Origin: a virus
IMG/VR virus record: IMGVR_UViG_3300030099_003489
Location: 1-61,494 of that record
Direction: 5' to 3' (one strand)
DNA length: 61,494 nucleotides
Shown here: positions 1-12,300 of the stretch, piece by piece
Layout: each line of letters opens with the position of its first letter
Numbering within the stretch: position 1 is the first letter of the stretch
Translations under genes and position numbers: made by a program
Notes under the pieces: generated by a model
Told to the model about the DNA's origin: nothing
Database searches by the model: none
The model's input: the letters and a program-made list of their open reading frames with translations, nothing else

Positions 1-3000
1 GCATCATCAGCACCCACTCTATTGAAAGCAATACTCGCAACACTATCTCCATCGTTTGCGGCGGCTATCTGAGCAAACGTTGCATCTGATGTTTTTACAC
101 CATCTAGCGATACAGTCACTCTATCACTATGGTCTATTTTCATCACACCTGCACCATCATAGGTGAAAGTAGATTCTGCATTCATAGCATCTGCACCAGT
201 AGCAGTTAGAATACGATTGTTTGAACCGTTTGCCATAAAGTCAGATACATCTACATTGAAAGTGAGAGTATCAGTGTTGGCAGTTGTTGTGATATCAAGA
301 CCAGTTCCAGCAGATATTGTTAGGGTATCAGCAGAAGCATCAGCAACTATGTCATCTTGACCACTAACTGAGATTGTCTTGAATGTCTTGATTCCACCTG
401 CTCCACCATTGTCTACTGCGAAATCAGATAGATGTGCTAGTGAGATGTATGCCCATTCACCTGCACTATCATCCCATACAAGTAATTGGTCAGCAGTATT
501 TGCGGTTCTTTGTGCAGGGTTAGTAGCACTTCCATCTGCACCAGAACTCATCAAAGTGATGTTTGTGTTTACAGGGTCATCAATGCTGAATTCTGTACCA
601 CTTAACACTAGACCATTGTTAGACGCGGCGGTAAATGTTGTATCAGTAGATGCTATGGTTATTGCACCATTTGAAGCATTAGTAATACTAACATTGGTTC
701 CAGCAGTTAAAGTTCTATTAGAAAAAGCACCACTATCATCTGAGGTAATAATATGTCCTTGAGCAACATTGCTTAGAGTAACGTTACTCATTTCACCTAA
801 ACTATCTACTGTATCTACTTGAGCATCTACATATGTCTTTACTGCGGCAGAAGTTGGAACTAAAGTTGCTCCATTAGTTAACGTGGATTCAAATGCAGTA
901 ACTGTTATTGAACCATCAGATAAATTACCATATTGTACAGTTCCTCCTGTTGTTAATCCTCCAACCGTCAGAAGCCCACTACTAGGATTGTACGTTAGTC
1001 CTGTATCTGTTTCTGCTCCTTGTGTTCCTGTTTCTCCATCAACAAATAGAGGATAAACAGTCTCATCTGTAGAGTTATTTGCGCTTACTGTTACAGATGT
1101 TGCTAGTGTTGCGGTATCTGCGTTACCAGTAACATCTCCAGTTAAATTACCAGTAAAAGTACCTGCCTTCATTGAACCATAGTTTGAGCCTAATTTAAGT
1201 TCCAACACGTTACTAGCAGTTTGAAGAGTTATATCGTCAGAACTTCCTCCCTCAAATGTAAATCCAGTTCCATCTAGAACTCCACTTGCAGAGTTTCCAC
1301 TTGCTAATACTATGTTTTTATCTTCTACTGCAAGATTTGTAGTATCAAGAGTAGTAGTTGTTCCATTGACTGTAAGGTTTCCTGTTACTACTAAAGCACC
1401 AGAAGTTGTGAGAGTCACATCTGTTCCATCACCAATAGTTACACTCTCAGTAATATCAGTTAATCTAGAACGAAGATTTGTTTCTGATACGTTGACATCT
1501 GTGTTAGTTACTTTCGCATCATTCAGAGCGACTCTGTTTTCCAGTTTCCCGAATGCGGCTAGGATTGTGTCTGTTGCGGCTACTGTTCCACCACTACTAG
1601 TGTCGAGGTTAGTTAGAGCCTTGCCAGTTATCGCTGTAGCCGCAGTTGCGTTAGTTAGAGCAGTGGCAGTAGTGAAATCGCTATTGGTATTGCTGTAATT
1701 TGCAAGGTCATTGTCTACAGTAAATGTCAGGTCATACGGGTCAGCATCACTACCATCGCTTACATCCGTCCAGTTTATGTCAATCAAACCGCCTTCAACA
1801 AACTTGATTTCTTTGTCATTGGCAATCGTGAGTTCTGTGCCATCTCCATCTTCCAGTACAAATGACATTCCACCTACGCCACCGGGAATACTGTCTACAT
1901 ACGCCTTGACTGCCTTTGCAGTTACTAGTCCGGCGTGGTCATCAGTAATACTAGCAAGATTCTGCTCTAGTTGATTTATATCGCTTAGTCCTGTAACTGC
2001 TAGAGAAGTTAGATATGTATTAGTGTCTACTGTATAACTTCCTGCACCAGTTCTCTTCAAGAAACCATTAGATGTAAAATCACCATCCATCAATGCACCT
2101 GCCGCCGCTACATTAGTAGCATCAGTTACATCAGCAGAAGTTTCTATTCCAGATAGTTTGGTTCTCTCAGCAGAACTGATTACAGTACCGCTACCTAAAT
2201 CACTTAATCCACTTATTTTAGCAACAGTAACTTGATTGTTTCCTATGTGTGCAGTATCTATTGCTCCATCTACAATGTGTTCTGAGTCTATTGAATCATC
2301 AGCAATCTTAGCACTAGTGACGGCATCTGCGGCAATCTTAGCAGTAGTTACTCCTAGATTTGCCAACATCCCTGTTTCTACTGCTAGATTAGCAATAGTT
2401 AGAGTACCATCATTTGCAAGTGTAGCATCACCGGAAACAGCCACGTTGTTGTAATCAGTGCCATCTGCTACCATTATGTGAGTGCTAGTAACTCCTATTG
2501 AGTCATCAATAAAATCAATCTTTGCCCCTGTTACAGCGTCATCCGCAATCTTAGCAGTTGTTACTGCACTTGCGGCTAGTTTGCCAGTTGATATTGCTCC
2601 GCTATTTATTTTGCTAGTAATCACTGAGGAACTAGCCAACATACCGGAGGATACGGTTCCAGTATCTCCCGTTGTAACTATTGTACCAGTTACATCCGGA
2701 AGAGAAATTGTCCTATCTGCTGTTGGGTCAATTATACGAAGAGTAGTTTCATGGTCATCCGAAGTTGCTCCTTCAAATACCAAAGCATCTTGAACATTAA
2801 TTTCAGTCTGGTTTATTGTTGTTGTAGTTCCATCAACAAAGAGGTTCCCACGGACCCTAACAGTAGTATCATTGCCAGCGTCACCAATAAGAAGAGTGTC
2901 GCTCTCATCGAGAAGTCCAAGAGAAGCCACCACATTTGCTTTATCGGTAACATCTGCTTGTTCCTCGATTCCTGCTAGTTTATCAAATTGGTCGTCAGTC

Positions 3001-6000
3001 ATCAGACCATGAGCATCAGTTGTAGAATCTGGAATAGTGGCAGTAGTGGTAGTGCCATCTCTATGTGTCAAAGTTAGAGTTCCCTGATTGTATGATGCAG
3101 AGGCTACGTGCCCCTTACTTGTACTGTTAATCTGAATATGTCTATTAGTAGGGTCCACATTTAGAGAAATATCAAGTCCACCATCAATATCAATGAAATT
3201 TGTTAAATCACCTGTATTTTCTTCAAGTCTAATTTTAGCATTACCACTATTTTGTGCTAGTTTCAAATCGTATGACTTGATTTCTTGAGAGAAAATGTAG
3301 TCTTTTACTGCTCTAGCGGTAGGTATGTGTGAGTGACTTGATGAATTGTTAACTGCGGTAGTGAGACTTACGTTATCAGTTAAATCGGCTATTGCTACAG
3401 ATTCTAGTTTAGCATTCAATTGTGTTTGAATTGGTGATGTAACTCCGTCCAGATAACCTAATTCCGTTGTGGTTAATGTGCCTACAACACCATCTATTAG
3501 TTCTAATTCTGCTTCTGTTAGTGATGCATCACCTATTGTTATGCTACCTGTAAAAACTGGATTTGCAACAGGTGCTTTACTTGCTAGGTTTGAAACTAGG
3601 TCTGTCACTTTACTTTGAGCAATATTACCTGCTAGTTTTTGATTTGTTATTGATGAGTCTTTTATTGCTACATTACCACTATTCAATACAAAGTGGTCTG
3701 AACTAAAAGAGGCTACACCCCTATTACTACTGGTTGCTACCTCTGCATCTACAGTTAGAGTTCCCGCAGAATCATCATATGTTGTGGTAATTCCTTCTCC
3801 ATCTGTAATTAGAGCATTTACCCTATCATCTACCCTTTCATCAGTATAATATTTGTTGCTTCCTTCTGCGAAGTCATCTGTATCTAGAGTTAAACTTCCA
3901 CCTAAGTTTAACGTATTGCCATTCAATGTTACTCCTGAATTAACTAGTTTAGAGTTTGCAATGCTACCTGCAAGTTGTGCGTTAGTCACAGAAATATTAG
4001 TAACATTGCTACTCCAGTCAGCACCAACAGTAGCACTAGCGGCAATTCCATCAAGTTTCGTTTTTAGTGTGGACGTAAATACTTTGTTAGTCGTTCCATT
4101 AGCAATTTTGTCTGCATTGATTGCCGCAGTATTAGACACATCTGCATCTACTAATTTTGTCGCAGTAGCACGATAAGTAGCAGAAATATCTGGAATGTCA
4201 GAGGCAATCAACTTACTGAAAAGATTTGCTGGGTTTATTCTTCTCAACCCATTAGTAGCGTCATCGTACATTATGAAATCAGCACTTCTATCCATGCCGT
4301 TTTCAATTGTTAACCCATCAATATCTACTTTGAGAGTGGCATTAGTTCTATCTAAACCATCACCTATTGTCAGACTTGGCTCCTTACCACTCAAAGCACT
4401 AGTCAAACCACTAATCTTACTTTGAGCGATGGCGGCAGAGTTAGAGACTTTGGCATTGTCAATTGCTCCATTGTTTATCTTAGCGTTTGTTATTGCACTA
4501 TCAGCAATCTTTGCAGATGTTACTGCGTTGTTTGCTATAGTTGTCGCACCATCAGCACTTGAAGTGACATCACCACTATGGTTAGGGTGAACATACTTAT
4601 TCGCATCTGTTGCTCCTGTATATCCTAAATCTGCTAAAGTCAAAGTTCTCTTTGACATTGCTATAATGTGACCTGTATCATTTGTAGAAATAGCATCAAC
4701 TATTTCGGCTCCAGAAGTGTCAATATCCGTAGTGCCATGAAGAGGATGAACAAATGGGTTTGCTAATTCAGATGTTATAGGTAAATTATAGTAAGTAGTA
4801 CCGTCATTTGTGAATTCCCACCTATCACTACTTTCATTCCATCTGATATCTACGTTATTAGCAGAACCTCTCTCAATTGCTACTCCAGCGTTTTGAGAAG
4901 GAGTACCTGTAACGTCATTATTCAGTACGATTATGTTATCTCCTACTGCTAGAGTGTTGCTAGATATCGTTGTGGTCGTACCATTGACCGTTAGGTTTCC
5001 ACCAATTATCAAACCACCTGCAAATGTAGCGGTATGTGCCGCATTTGACCCGATTTGGAAGTTATCTCCCATATTGGAAGCGAGTCTAGTCTTGAGATTA
5101 GCAAGTGAGACATCAACATCAGTATTGGTATCCGTTTGATGAGTATCAATCATGCTTTTTATATCAGCAGGGGTAAATCTCTTGATAGCGGTAGAATTGC
5201 CCGCAGTTCTCTCAGCAGAGGAAACTTGAGGAACTCTATTATTGTAAGCAGTTTCTATTTCTGTGTCTGTTTGGTCAGCAGTTGCCCCATCTTCCGGGTC
5301 CGTTGACCAACTGTATAGAGTGTTGATGTCGGATTTTGTCTGGTCAGCAGTAGCATTTGCCTCTATGCCATCTAATTTTGTAATTTGAGTGGATGTAGCC
5401 AATCCTGTTTGACTTGCAGTAGCATTAGGTATGGCTGAAGTATATTCTATGTCTGATGTAAGCGCAATGGTTCCTGTCGAAGAAGGTAGAGTTAGAGTGG
5501 CTCCTCCCTTTGTTATTGTTCCTGCGGCGTTTAGTCTAACGGTTTCTGAACCAGAATTAATTATACTCAATCCTTGAGTAGTTTGGCTATGACCTAAGAA
5601 CTGCACTGGTCTATTTATTAAATCATCAGCACTATTTGCTACATATTTTACTATAGCAACAGGAATATCTCCTGCTGTTAAATTAGATACAGAAGCCGTG
5701 CTTCTTGTCTGTGCATCAACTCTTATTGCAAGAGCATTTGACGAGTTTACGACAATCATGGCATACCAGTCATTGCCGCTTCTAGGTCCAACTGATGTAG
5801 TCAGGGTAGCGTTTGATATGTCTACTAATAGACCATCACGGAATACTTTCCCTGCCGCAACTACATATTTAGTATAACTAACACTAGCATTGGATTGTGT
5901 TATGTTAAAACCACTTACTGTTCTATTACCTGCTGTAGCCTCATTTAGAGCATTTATAATTCCACTATGTATATTGTCAGTACCATCTACTATTCTAGCA

Positions 6001-6050
6001 TCGGGAGTAGTATGTAATTTTGAAATAAACCCCGGATTATCGTTCGACAT
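1..6050 (-). CDS. Giant tail fibre / receptor-binding protein (3' end outside window)
   Basis: The frame is open from an ATG to the window edge, so at least 2,016 residues are visible and the C-terminus is missing. The N-terminus (MSNDNPGFISKLHTTPDAR) is followed by a globular part of about 170 residues that may attach to the baseplate. After that the protein is low-complexity fibre: repeated AKIAD / TNAKINNGAI segments, three copies of a VNGTTTT...LAV.D..IVL unit (near 4.95, 2.8 and 1.35 kb) and phrases such as TLTLPSSTGTIALTSDI. These are typical of long trimeric fibres from marine tailed viruses and cyanophages. It should bind the host surface at the tail tip. The start overlaps the upstream stop as TAATG, so it is the last visible gene of the late operon. 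No chaperone domain can be assessed because the end is missing. Confidence 0.85.
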   Translation of the reverse strand, partial: MSNDNPGFISKLHTTPDARIVDGTDNIHSGIINALNEATAGNRTVSGFNITQSNASVSYTKYVVAAGKVFRDGLLVDISNATLTTSVGPRSGNDWYAMIVVNSSNALAIRVDAQTRSTASVSNLTAGDIPVAIVKYVANSADDLINRPVQFLGHSQTTQGLSIINSGSETVRLNAAGTITKGGATLTLPSSTGTIALTSDIEYTSAIPNATASQTGLATSTQITKLDGIEANATADQTKSDINTLYSWSTDPEDGATADQTDTEIETAYNNRVPQVSSAERTAGNSTAIKRFTPADIKSMIDTHQTDTNTDVDVSLANLKTRLASNMGDNFQIGSNAAHTATFAGGLIIGGNLTVNGTTTTISSNTLAVGDNIIVLNNDVTGTPSQNAGVAIERGSANNVDIRWNESSDRWEFTNDGTTYYNLPITSELANPFVHPLHGTTDIDTSGAEIVDAISTNDTGHIIAMSKRTLTLADLGYTGATDANKYVHPNHSGDVTSSADGATTIANNAVTSAKIADSAITNAKINNGAIDNAKVSNSAAIAQSKISGLTSALSGKEPSLTIGDGLDRTNATLKVDIDGLTIENGMDRSADFIMYDDATNGLRRINPANLFSKLIASDIPDISATYRATATKLVDADVSNTAAINADKIANGTTNKVFTSTLKTKLDGIAASATVGADWSSNVTNISVTNAQLAGSIANSKLVNSGVTLNGNTLNLGGSLTLDTDDFAEGSNKYYTDERVDDRVNALITDGEGITTTYDDSAGTLTVDAEVATSSNRGVASFSSDHFVLNSGNVAIKDSSITNQKLAGNIAQSKVTDLVSNLASKAPVANPVFTGSITIGDASLTEAELELIDGVVGTLTTTELGYLDGVTSPIQTQLNAKLESVAIADLTDNVSLTTAVNNSSSHSHIPTARAVKDYIFSQEIKSYDLKLAQNSGNAKIRLEENTGDLTNFIDIDGGLDISLNVDPTNRHIQINSTSKGHVASASYNQGTLTLTHRDGTTTTATIPDSTTDAHGLMTDDQFDKLAGIEEQADVTDKANVVASLGLLDESDTLLIGDAGNDTTVRVRGNLFVDGTTTTINQTEINVQDALVFEGATSDDHETTLRIIDPTADRTISLPDVTGTIVTTGDTGTVSSGMLASSSVITSKINSGAISTGKLAASAVTTAKIADDAVTGAKIDFIDDSIGVTSTHIMVADGTDYNNVAVSGDATLANDGTLTIANLAVETGMLANLGVTTAKIAADAVTSAKIADDSIDSEHIVDGAIDTAHIGNNQVTVAKISGLSDLGSGTVISSAERTKLSGIETSADVTDATNVAAAGALMDGDFTSNGFLKRTGAGSYTVDTNTYLTSLAVTGLSDINQLEQNLASITDDHAGLVTAKAVKAYVDSIPGGVGGMSFVLEDGDGTELTIANDKEIKFVEGGLIDINWTDVSDGSDADPYDLTFTVDNDLANYSNTNSDFTTATALTNATAATAITGKALTNLDTSSGGTVAATDTILAAFGKLENRVALNDAKVTNTDVNVSETNLRSRLTDITESVTIGDGTDVTLTTSGALVVTGNLTVNGTTTTLDTTNLAVEDKNIVLASGNSASGVLDGTGFTFEGGSSDDITLQTASNVLELKLGSNYGSMKAGTFTGNLTGDVTGNADTATLATSVTVSANNSTDETVYPLFVDGETGTQGAETDTGLTYNPSSGLLTVGGLTTGGTVQYGNLSDGSITVTAFESTLTNGATLVPTSAAVKTYVDAQVDTVDSLGEMSNVTLSNVAQGHIITSDDSGAFSNRTLTAGTNVSITNASNGAITIASTDTTFTAASNNGLVLSGTEFSIDDPVNTNITLMSSGADGSATNPAQRTANTADQLLVWDDSAGEWAYISLAHLSDFAVDNGGAGGIKTFKTISVSGQDDIVADASADTLTISAGTGLDITTTANTDTLTFNVDVSDFMANGSNNRILTATGADAMNAESTFTYDGAGVMKIDHSDRVTVSLDGVKTSDATFAQIAAANDGDSVASIAFNRVGADD

Positions 6051-6388
6051 TAACTCACCTCCAAACTAACTGTAAATGTAATCGTATCTGCCGAAGGGAT
6101 TACTCCTGTATTTGTGAAAGTAACTCTACTCAAGAGTTTATCCCCTGATGTCTTGAATATTCCCAACTCAGAAACACCTTGACTACCTACTTGTGCGCCT
6201 GTAAACTCAGCAGTCCAAACCAATTCTGAACCTATTACAGAAGGAGTTACTACTTTACTAGCAACCACAGCATCTAATTCCGTTTGACTGGCCGCAGTAT
6301 CCCCTCCTCCGTTTCCTATTTTTACTGTAGTGTATTGTGCCGCAATATACGCCAACGCAATGTCCTCACTTCCCTCATTAACTATCAT
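6050..6388 (-). CDS. Small tail-tip/baseplate-associated protein
   Basis: A 112-residue protein, mostly beta-rich (repeated short S/T/V strands, for example SELVWTAEFTGAQVG and DTITFTVSLEVS), lying between the tail hub and the fibre. It starts at an ATG eight bases after a GGAGGT ribosome binding site and overlaps the hub gene as ATGA. Size and position match small baseplate or fibre-connector proteins, in which a beta domain of about 100 residues links hub and fibre. I do not recognise the family, so the role rests on position only. Confidence 0.6.
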   Translation of the reverse strand: MIVNEGSEDIALAYIAAQYTTVKIGNGGGDTAASQTELDAVVASKVVTPSVIGSELVWTAEFTGAQVGSQGVSELGIFKTSGDKLLSRVTFTNTGVIPSADTITFTVSLEVS

Positions 6389-9300
6389 TCTACTGTACCT
6401 CCATAATCATCTTGTTCATAGAACTTGTCTCCATAACTCTTCTTAGTCACTGTACTGTGTTCAAACCCAACTTCTTCTGTAAAGCCTACCAAATCATCAA
6501 AACCCATGTTAGAATTATAGGACAATGCATTCGATGACCCTGTTACCACATAGGAAAGTCTTACGTTTTTTATATTAATAGCATCAGAAAGATGTTTACC
6601 TGCTGAAATCTTCATAGAATCCTTCTGAAATAAGGACGAAAAACCATCAGATTGCTTAGTATTCAACTCGCTTAGTCTTTCAGCAATTGACTTGTCAAAC
6701 GTACCCACTGTCATAGTCAAAACCCCCGTTAAAACATTAGTTATTTCAAATACTATGTAGTCATCATTTGGAATATCATGATTTGGGAAATTTAATCTAA
6801 CTATGTCTCCTGCTTCTAGTAATTCTAATCCTTGTTTATGCACTTTTATCGTAATTTTACGATGTTTCTTGTTGTGTAGTTTCAATAATTCAACTGCTCT
6901 AATTTCTGCATCAGTCTTCGTTTTTATTGTTGGGTCTACTTCTTGAATTACTCTAGTTTGAGTGTTTGTAGACCTCTCTAATTCATATTTTATCCTATCA
7001 CCTATGATGACTGCTTTGTTAGCAGTATCGAAAAGAGAAGTGTTATTTTCAACAGAAATAAGTCTATCCGATTCTGCGTATGATAGTGCATATTTGCGTA
7101 AACTACTCGTATCTTCTATGTTTCTTGCACTAAACTTACCGTTTCTAATGTTGTAGTCCAATCCGTTCTTAACCGCTAGAGCATTAATGGCAGTAAATAG
7201 GTTAACATCATCGAATTTTAACGCAGAAACGTATGTTTTCTTGTTTATCTTGATTAGTTCGTCATGTTGTATTGGAGTGAATTTTAAGTTAGTTGTGAAG
7301 GTTATAGTTTGAGAGGAAATACCCTGTATTTCACCTACCAAATGTCCATCATGTGTGTACAAAACATCTCCCGCAGAAATGTCTTCTGGGGTAGCCGAAC
7401 AGACTACTGTGTTAGAGGTCGCACTAGACACAATATTGCCTGTGGGTGTGATAAAACTACGTAAATCATCATATTCTAATCCTACTCCTTTGACTAGGTT
7501 TTCTATCTCATCGTTAACGTTTGAAGCAACAGTAAAACCTGTACCGATATGGCATTTTTTGATGTTTTTTAGTTTAGGTCGCCTACTTAGTGCAATATCA
7601 AAAACTTCACCGAATGACACTACACCATTGCCAAATAATTGCCCGTCAAATTTCATGCCCAAACCCGGTATTTTAGTGAAATTTATACTTGTATCGAAAG
7701 CAGTAGATGAATCTCTATCTAAGGGAAAGAAGTCTGTGAATGTTATATTCTTTACAGAGGAATTTAGGCCATCCGTGACGTTCATTGTCTTCTGAACCAA
7801 CGTGGTTCCGGTTCTCTTGAATTTGTGTGCGGCTTGAGTTGGCTCCCTCACATCAATAGTAGAATTATCATAGTTCATATGACCAGATTGTGTAGTATAA
7901 CCATCATTTGTCAAAGTATTTTCAGTCTGTGGGACTCCATCAACATCCAACAGTAAGAACATTTGATACAGGCTCTCTCTATAATGGTGTACTGCACCAG
8001 ATACGCTATCTGTATCTGCTCCAGATTCCCCAGTAAGGAAACTGCTTCTGGTAAACCTACTAACAGGCTCCATGACATTGAATCTGATGGAGTTTTCTTC
8101 ACCGTTGAACGTTACCTCTGATGGACGCATGAGTCTAAATTTGTGGGTTGAAGAGAAAATCGGTCTTAATGGTACATCTATCTTAATTGTGTGAGTTTCA
8201 TGATTACTTATTGTAGGTGCAGTTGAGACTGTATGTGACGTTATCCTAGTAATGGCTCTAGGGGCATCAATCCTAGTTGAGTTTCTCAAATCGCCGCCAT
8301 TAGCCTTAGACTCGCTAACTAGATAGTATCCTGTGAGATTTGGTAAGAAACTGAGGAAAGTGTGTTTACTGGAATTGTTCAAGGTAAATACCATAGTGTC
8401 TCCTATGCTTGTATTAGTTCCATTTGGAAAAGCCAAAGAGGTATCTGTAGCACCAACCACATAATTGCTTCCACCAGAAGTTGCCGCCTTTAGTTGAAAT
8501 ACTGGTTTTATTGCCATTTGTGCGGATACGACTAGTCCTTCATTGGCGGCATCAGATGCAAACTCAGTATGATGATTTTCTTGAGTATCTGTGGAAATTG
8601 CCTTCTTTTCGGATAGGAAATGTGATTCAGTTCTAGTTCCTATCATAGCAACTGTATTGTTAGCGTCATACTCCGCTACCTGCACGTTTCTATCATGTTG
8701 GTCTAGGTTAGCGTTAGTTGCTTCTGCCACGTAATCAACGTAATTTGCATTAGTATCCAACGCCAATGGTGCGCTAGTTATCTCTATCGTACCGGGGTCA
8801 ATCGTGTTGTCTGTCATTGCAACCTTTACGTCTTTGAAAACACCGATGCATCCCTCATATGGATGAGCAAATGGATATGTTCCATAACCTAGTCCGTATT
8901 TGTCTTGATGACTGATTGTGGTTCCTGAATCAGCACCGAATTTAGCACCTACAAGTGCATTTATCACTCTGGATGTATGAAGCCAATTAGTATTTTGATT
9001 TGCCCAATTATCCGGGTGATGAAATGGAGATATCTCTTTATTCTCATATGTAGAATCATCAGACAATTCACCTACGATTAACGGTAGAATTATGTTATGA
9101 GCGGAGAAAGCCTCTCCATTGTCTTCTAGATTCGCAAACTCAAATATTCCAGTATGAGTGAAAGGTCTAGTAATGTATACGTCAGTAAATCGGAAGTCAT
9201 GTCTTCGATTTGACCTATTCACAGTCATATGGTTAGTACTGGATGATGGTTTGCTTATCTTATCTAACAAGAAGGATTGGTTAGTATAGACATAGAATGG

Positions 9301-12300
9301 TTGAACACCGTAGTATTTTATCGTCCCACCATCATCATATCCATCAAATTGCCAAATATCATTGTATATTTCTGTGTGTCCGGTTCCGCTTAACGTTGAT
9401 GCATCTATGAGATTATTGTTACCAGAATCAGTATTGAAAGAACCAGAAGAACCGCTTTCCTTTACTGCTATGAAACCGTTTATCTGGTCTGGTGAACCAG
9501 TAAGTGTGGTGTGTTCTCTAAACGGATTTGACCCCATGTAGTCAGTAGTGTAGAACATATCTCCAAGTGTTTGTGTGGTAATGTTAGTACTAGACACATT
9601 CACATTCGCACCATCGGTTTCCCTTAGTTGAATTGTTTTACCAGTCAACTGGTCCGGGTTCTCAAACATTACATAATCAAAATACGGAATGGTGGGTATG
9701 GATTCTGATGCTAGTGTATTCTCCAAATCTACAGGATTAAAATGCCAGTCAAAGGTAGCCTCAACTAGTCTGATAACACCAAATCTAGAAATTTGATTAG
9801 TGGTTTGAGTTGCACTACTAATGCTTACAGATTCAAAGTTATTTTCAGATTTAGCAGTCTGTCTAGTAGTACCAACATATTCCTCATGTATGACAGTATC
9901 TCCTACTTCATCCTCATCCGACTCCAATAACATAGAGAAGTCTTCATAGTTTAGAGTATGATATCCAAGATTGTTATTTCTATTGTTAGAAGCGGGTAAT
10001 AAGTCACCAATGCCAAACCAATCGTAGTAGTCTGTTCTAGAGTCAATTTGTTCAAATGCTTCGTAATCAATATCGTATTCAAACGGGTCGCCTGTGTTCA
10101 AAGCATTAGGATAATACGATTTTATCAGGTTCGGAGTATCCGGAGTAGTAGACGAATCGTATGGTCCATAGAAATTACCAAGATAATTCCACCCATCTAA
10201 CGTATTGCTTCCATTTATTGGTCTATTAGTGTTTGAACTAGTGACGCTAATTGTTGAACCATCTGCTCTCACTCCATATCCTACTGCATATCCTTGTATC
10301 TTTTGAGGACTAACTCCAAAGTTATAGATTGAATCGTATTTTCTGTTTATCGTTCCGGGGTTTATCTTTTGGAAGTCCCAGTATCTTATGCAGTTACCAT
10401 CAATGTGGTCATTGTAGGAATTACCTACTCCTAATTTATGCACGAAGCCTCCAGTGTTCAAATTAGCATTTACGAAATACAATGAGCAATTTCCTCTTGT
10501 ATCAGAGGAATTAGATGCTACTCTTCCCATGACCACAGGGAAAGTAGGAGCAACACTGATAGTTGTTCCACCCTCTATCTTTTCATTTATCGTAACTACA
10601 TCAAAGGTTTCTTGCTTTACTGTACCAACGCTATTATGTGTGACACTAACACCATTTTCATTTCCTATTTTTATTGCAAAATTAGAGTCATTTGCATCTA
10701 TATTCTTGGGTGATGTAATGTCATATCCCAATGTTTTATCTTTGAGAACTCCACCAGTGTTTGATGTACCTACTAATTTGTCAGTAGTAAATGTGCTATT
10801 GGTATAATATGCATTAGCACTATCTGGAGAAATCAATCTAACTCCACCATCAAAGACTAGTCCTCTACCACTAACGGATAAGTCTGCAATACCATCTGTA
10901 ATATTTGGATTGCTACCAAGTGCCTTAGTCCCTGTAATGTATGTAGTGTGAGTAGTATCCGTGCTTAGATAAGTATACGGATGGTAGTATTTTAGGTTCA
11001 CACCTGAGTTATTGAAGGTAACTTGAGGCGGTCTGAATAGGGTAATTTCTTTGGGTGATGTAGTAAATGACTTAATTTCACCAACATACTTTCCATCGTG
11101 ATTCAGTAATATACCGAAAGGCTTGAGAGTTATACCACTAGTAGTTCCCCCGTAGGTTAGAACAGAACCATTTACACTAATAGTTCCAACAGAAAGTTCT
11201 GTTACGTTATTGACAATAGGGTCATGAGATGAGTGATGAATATCTGATAATACCGCAGTATTCTTATTTATTGTTTGTGAAATTAACTTGGATGTCTCAT
11301 CTCTGCCATTAATGGAGTAGGTAGTCATACCCATTTCTGTCTTACTGTTTGCATTTTCTATTATCCCATCAAATGCAGTATCACTTATAGCGTATCCTCC
11401 AGAGTAATAATAAAATCTATCTTTGGACTCATTGCTTCTTTGATAGAAAGTTCTTGTAGTATCTTGTATTTTAGCAAATTTGTTGTTTTTGTCCGTAATA
11501 TCTAGAAGATTATTGTGAGAAGTATTAGTGACAAAAACTAACCTAGCATCATTTAGTTTGGCATTGTTTTTATCAATAGTAACACCATCTATCGTAATTC
11601 TATCAGTAGTGTAGTCTATCTCAGTATCTGAAACTAAATCGTAATTCAAGACACCTGTGTATGGTGGAACAAAAAGTGTCTTCTGACTTATTGAATGAAC
11701 ATTAGAACTACCACTCCAAGTCGTTGCTGATTTTAACTTAGAATCTTTAACCTTTATTTTTTGAGTACCACCGGATTGAGCAAATACGGTGTGAACCACA
11801 TATAAATAACCATCAACTTCAATAATGTCATCAGTGCTTAATTTATGTCTAAGGTCAAACTCTTTGCTTATCTCCTTCATTTCTATGTTATCCGCAGTTC
11901 CAGTAACACTACTTGCCTTACCCTCTACAGGGTAATATTTCATGTTTGAATTGTATATGTTTCTTTGGACAAGTAATCTATCTTCTTCCTTTACTTTCAA
12001 GTGTGCTAGACCACTAGAATCCAACATAGAAAATGACGCTAATTGACTCATTTTATTTCTAGGGCTGTTTACATTAGCACTTTGCATCAAAGGTAACTTA
12101 TTATTCTTGAAATCACCCTTTTCAAATGTAATATATTTAGCAGGGCCAGTTAGATTTCCATCTAAACTATTAGAAGTATCACTAATCAAATTGCCAGTAT
12201 GTCTATGCATTCTAGGAAAACTGGTATTCCATTTATGTGCATCTGTAATTTCGTAATCATCTGTTTTGTTAGTATCTACAAGTACTGCATCTAACTTGTC

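Noticed and set aside
1312-5139. Plus-strand frames opposite the tail fibre
   Set aside because: They lie opposite a continuous minus-strand fibre gene with clear repeat structure, lack ribosome sites and have the composition of antisense shadows.
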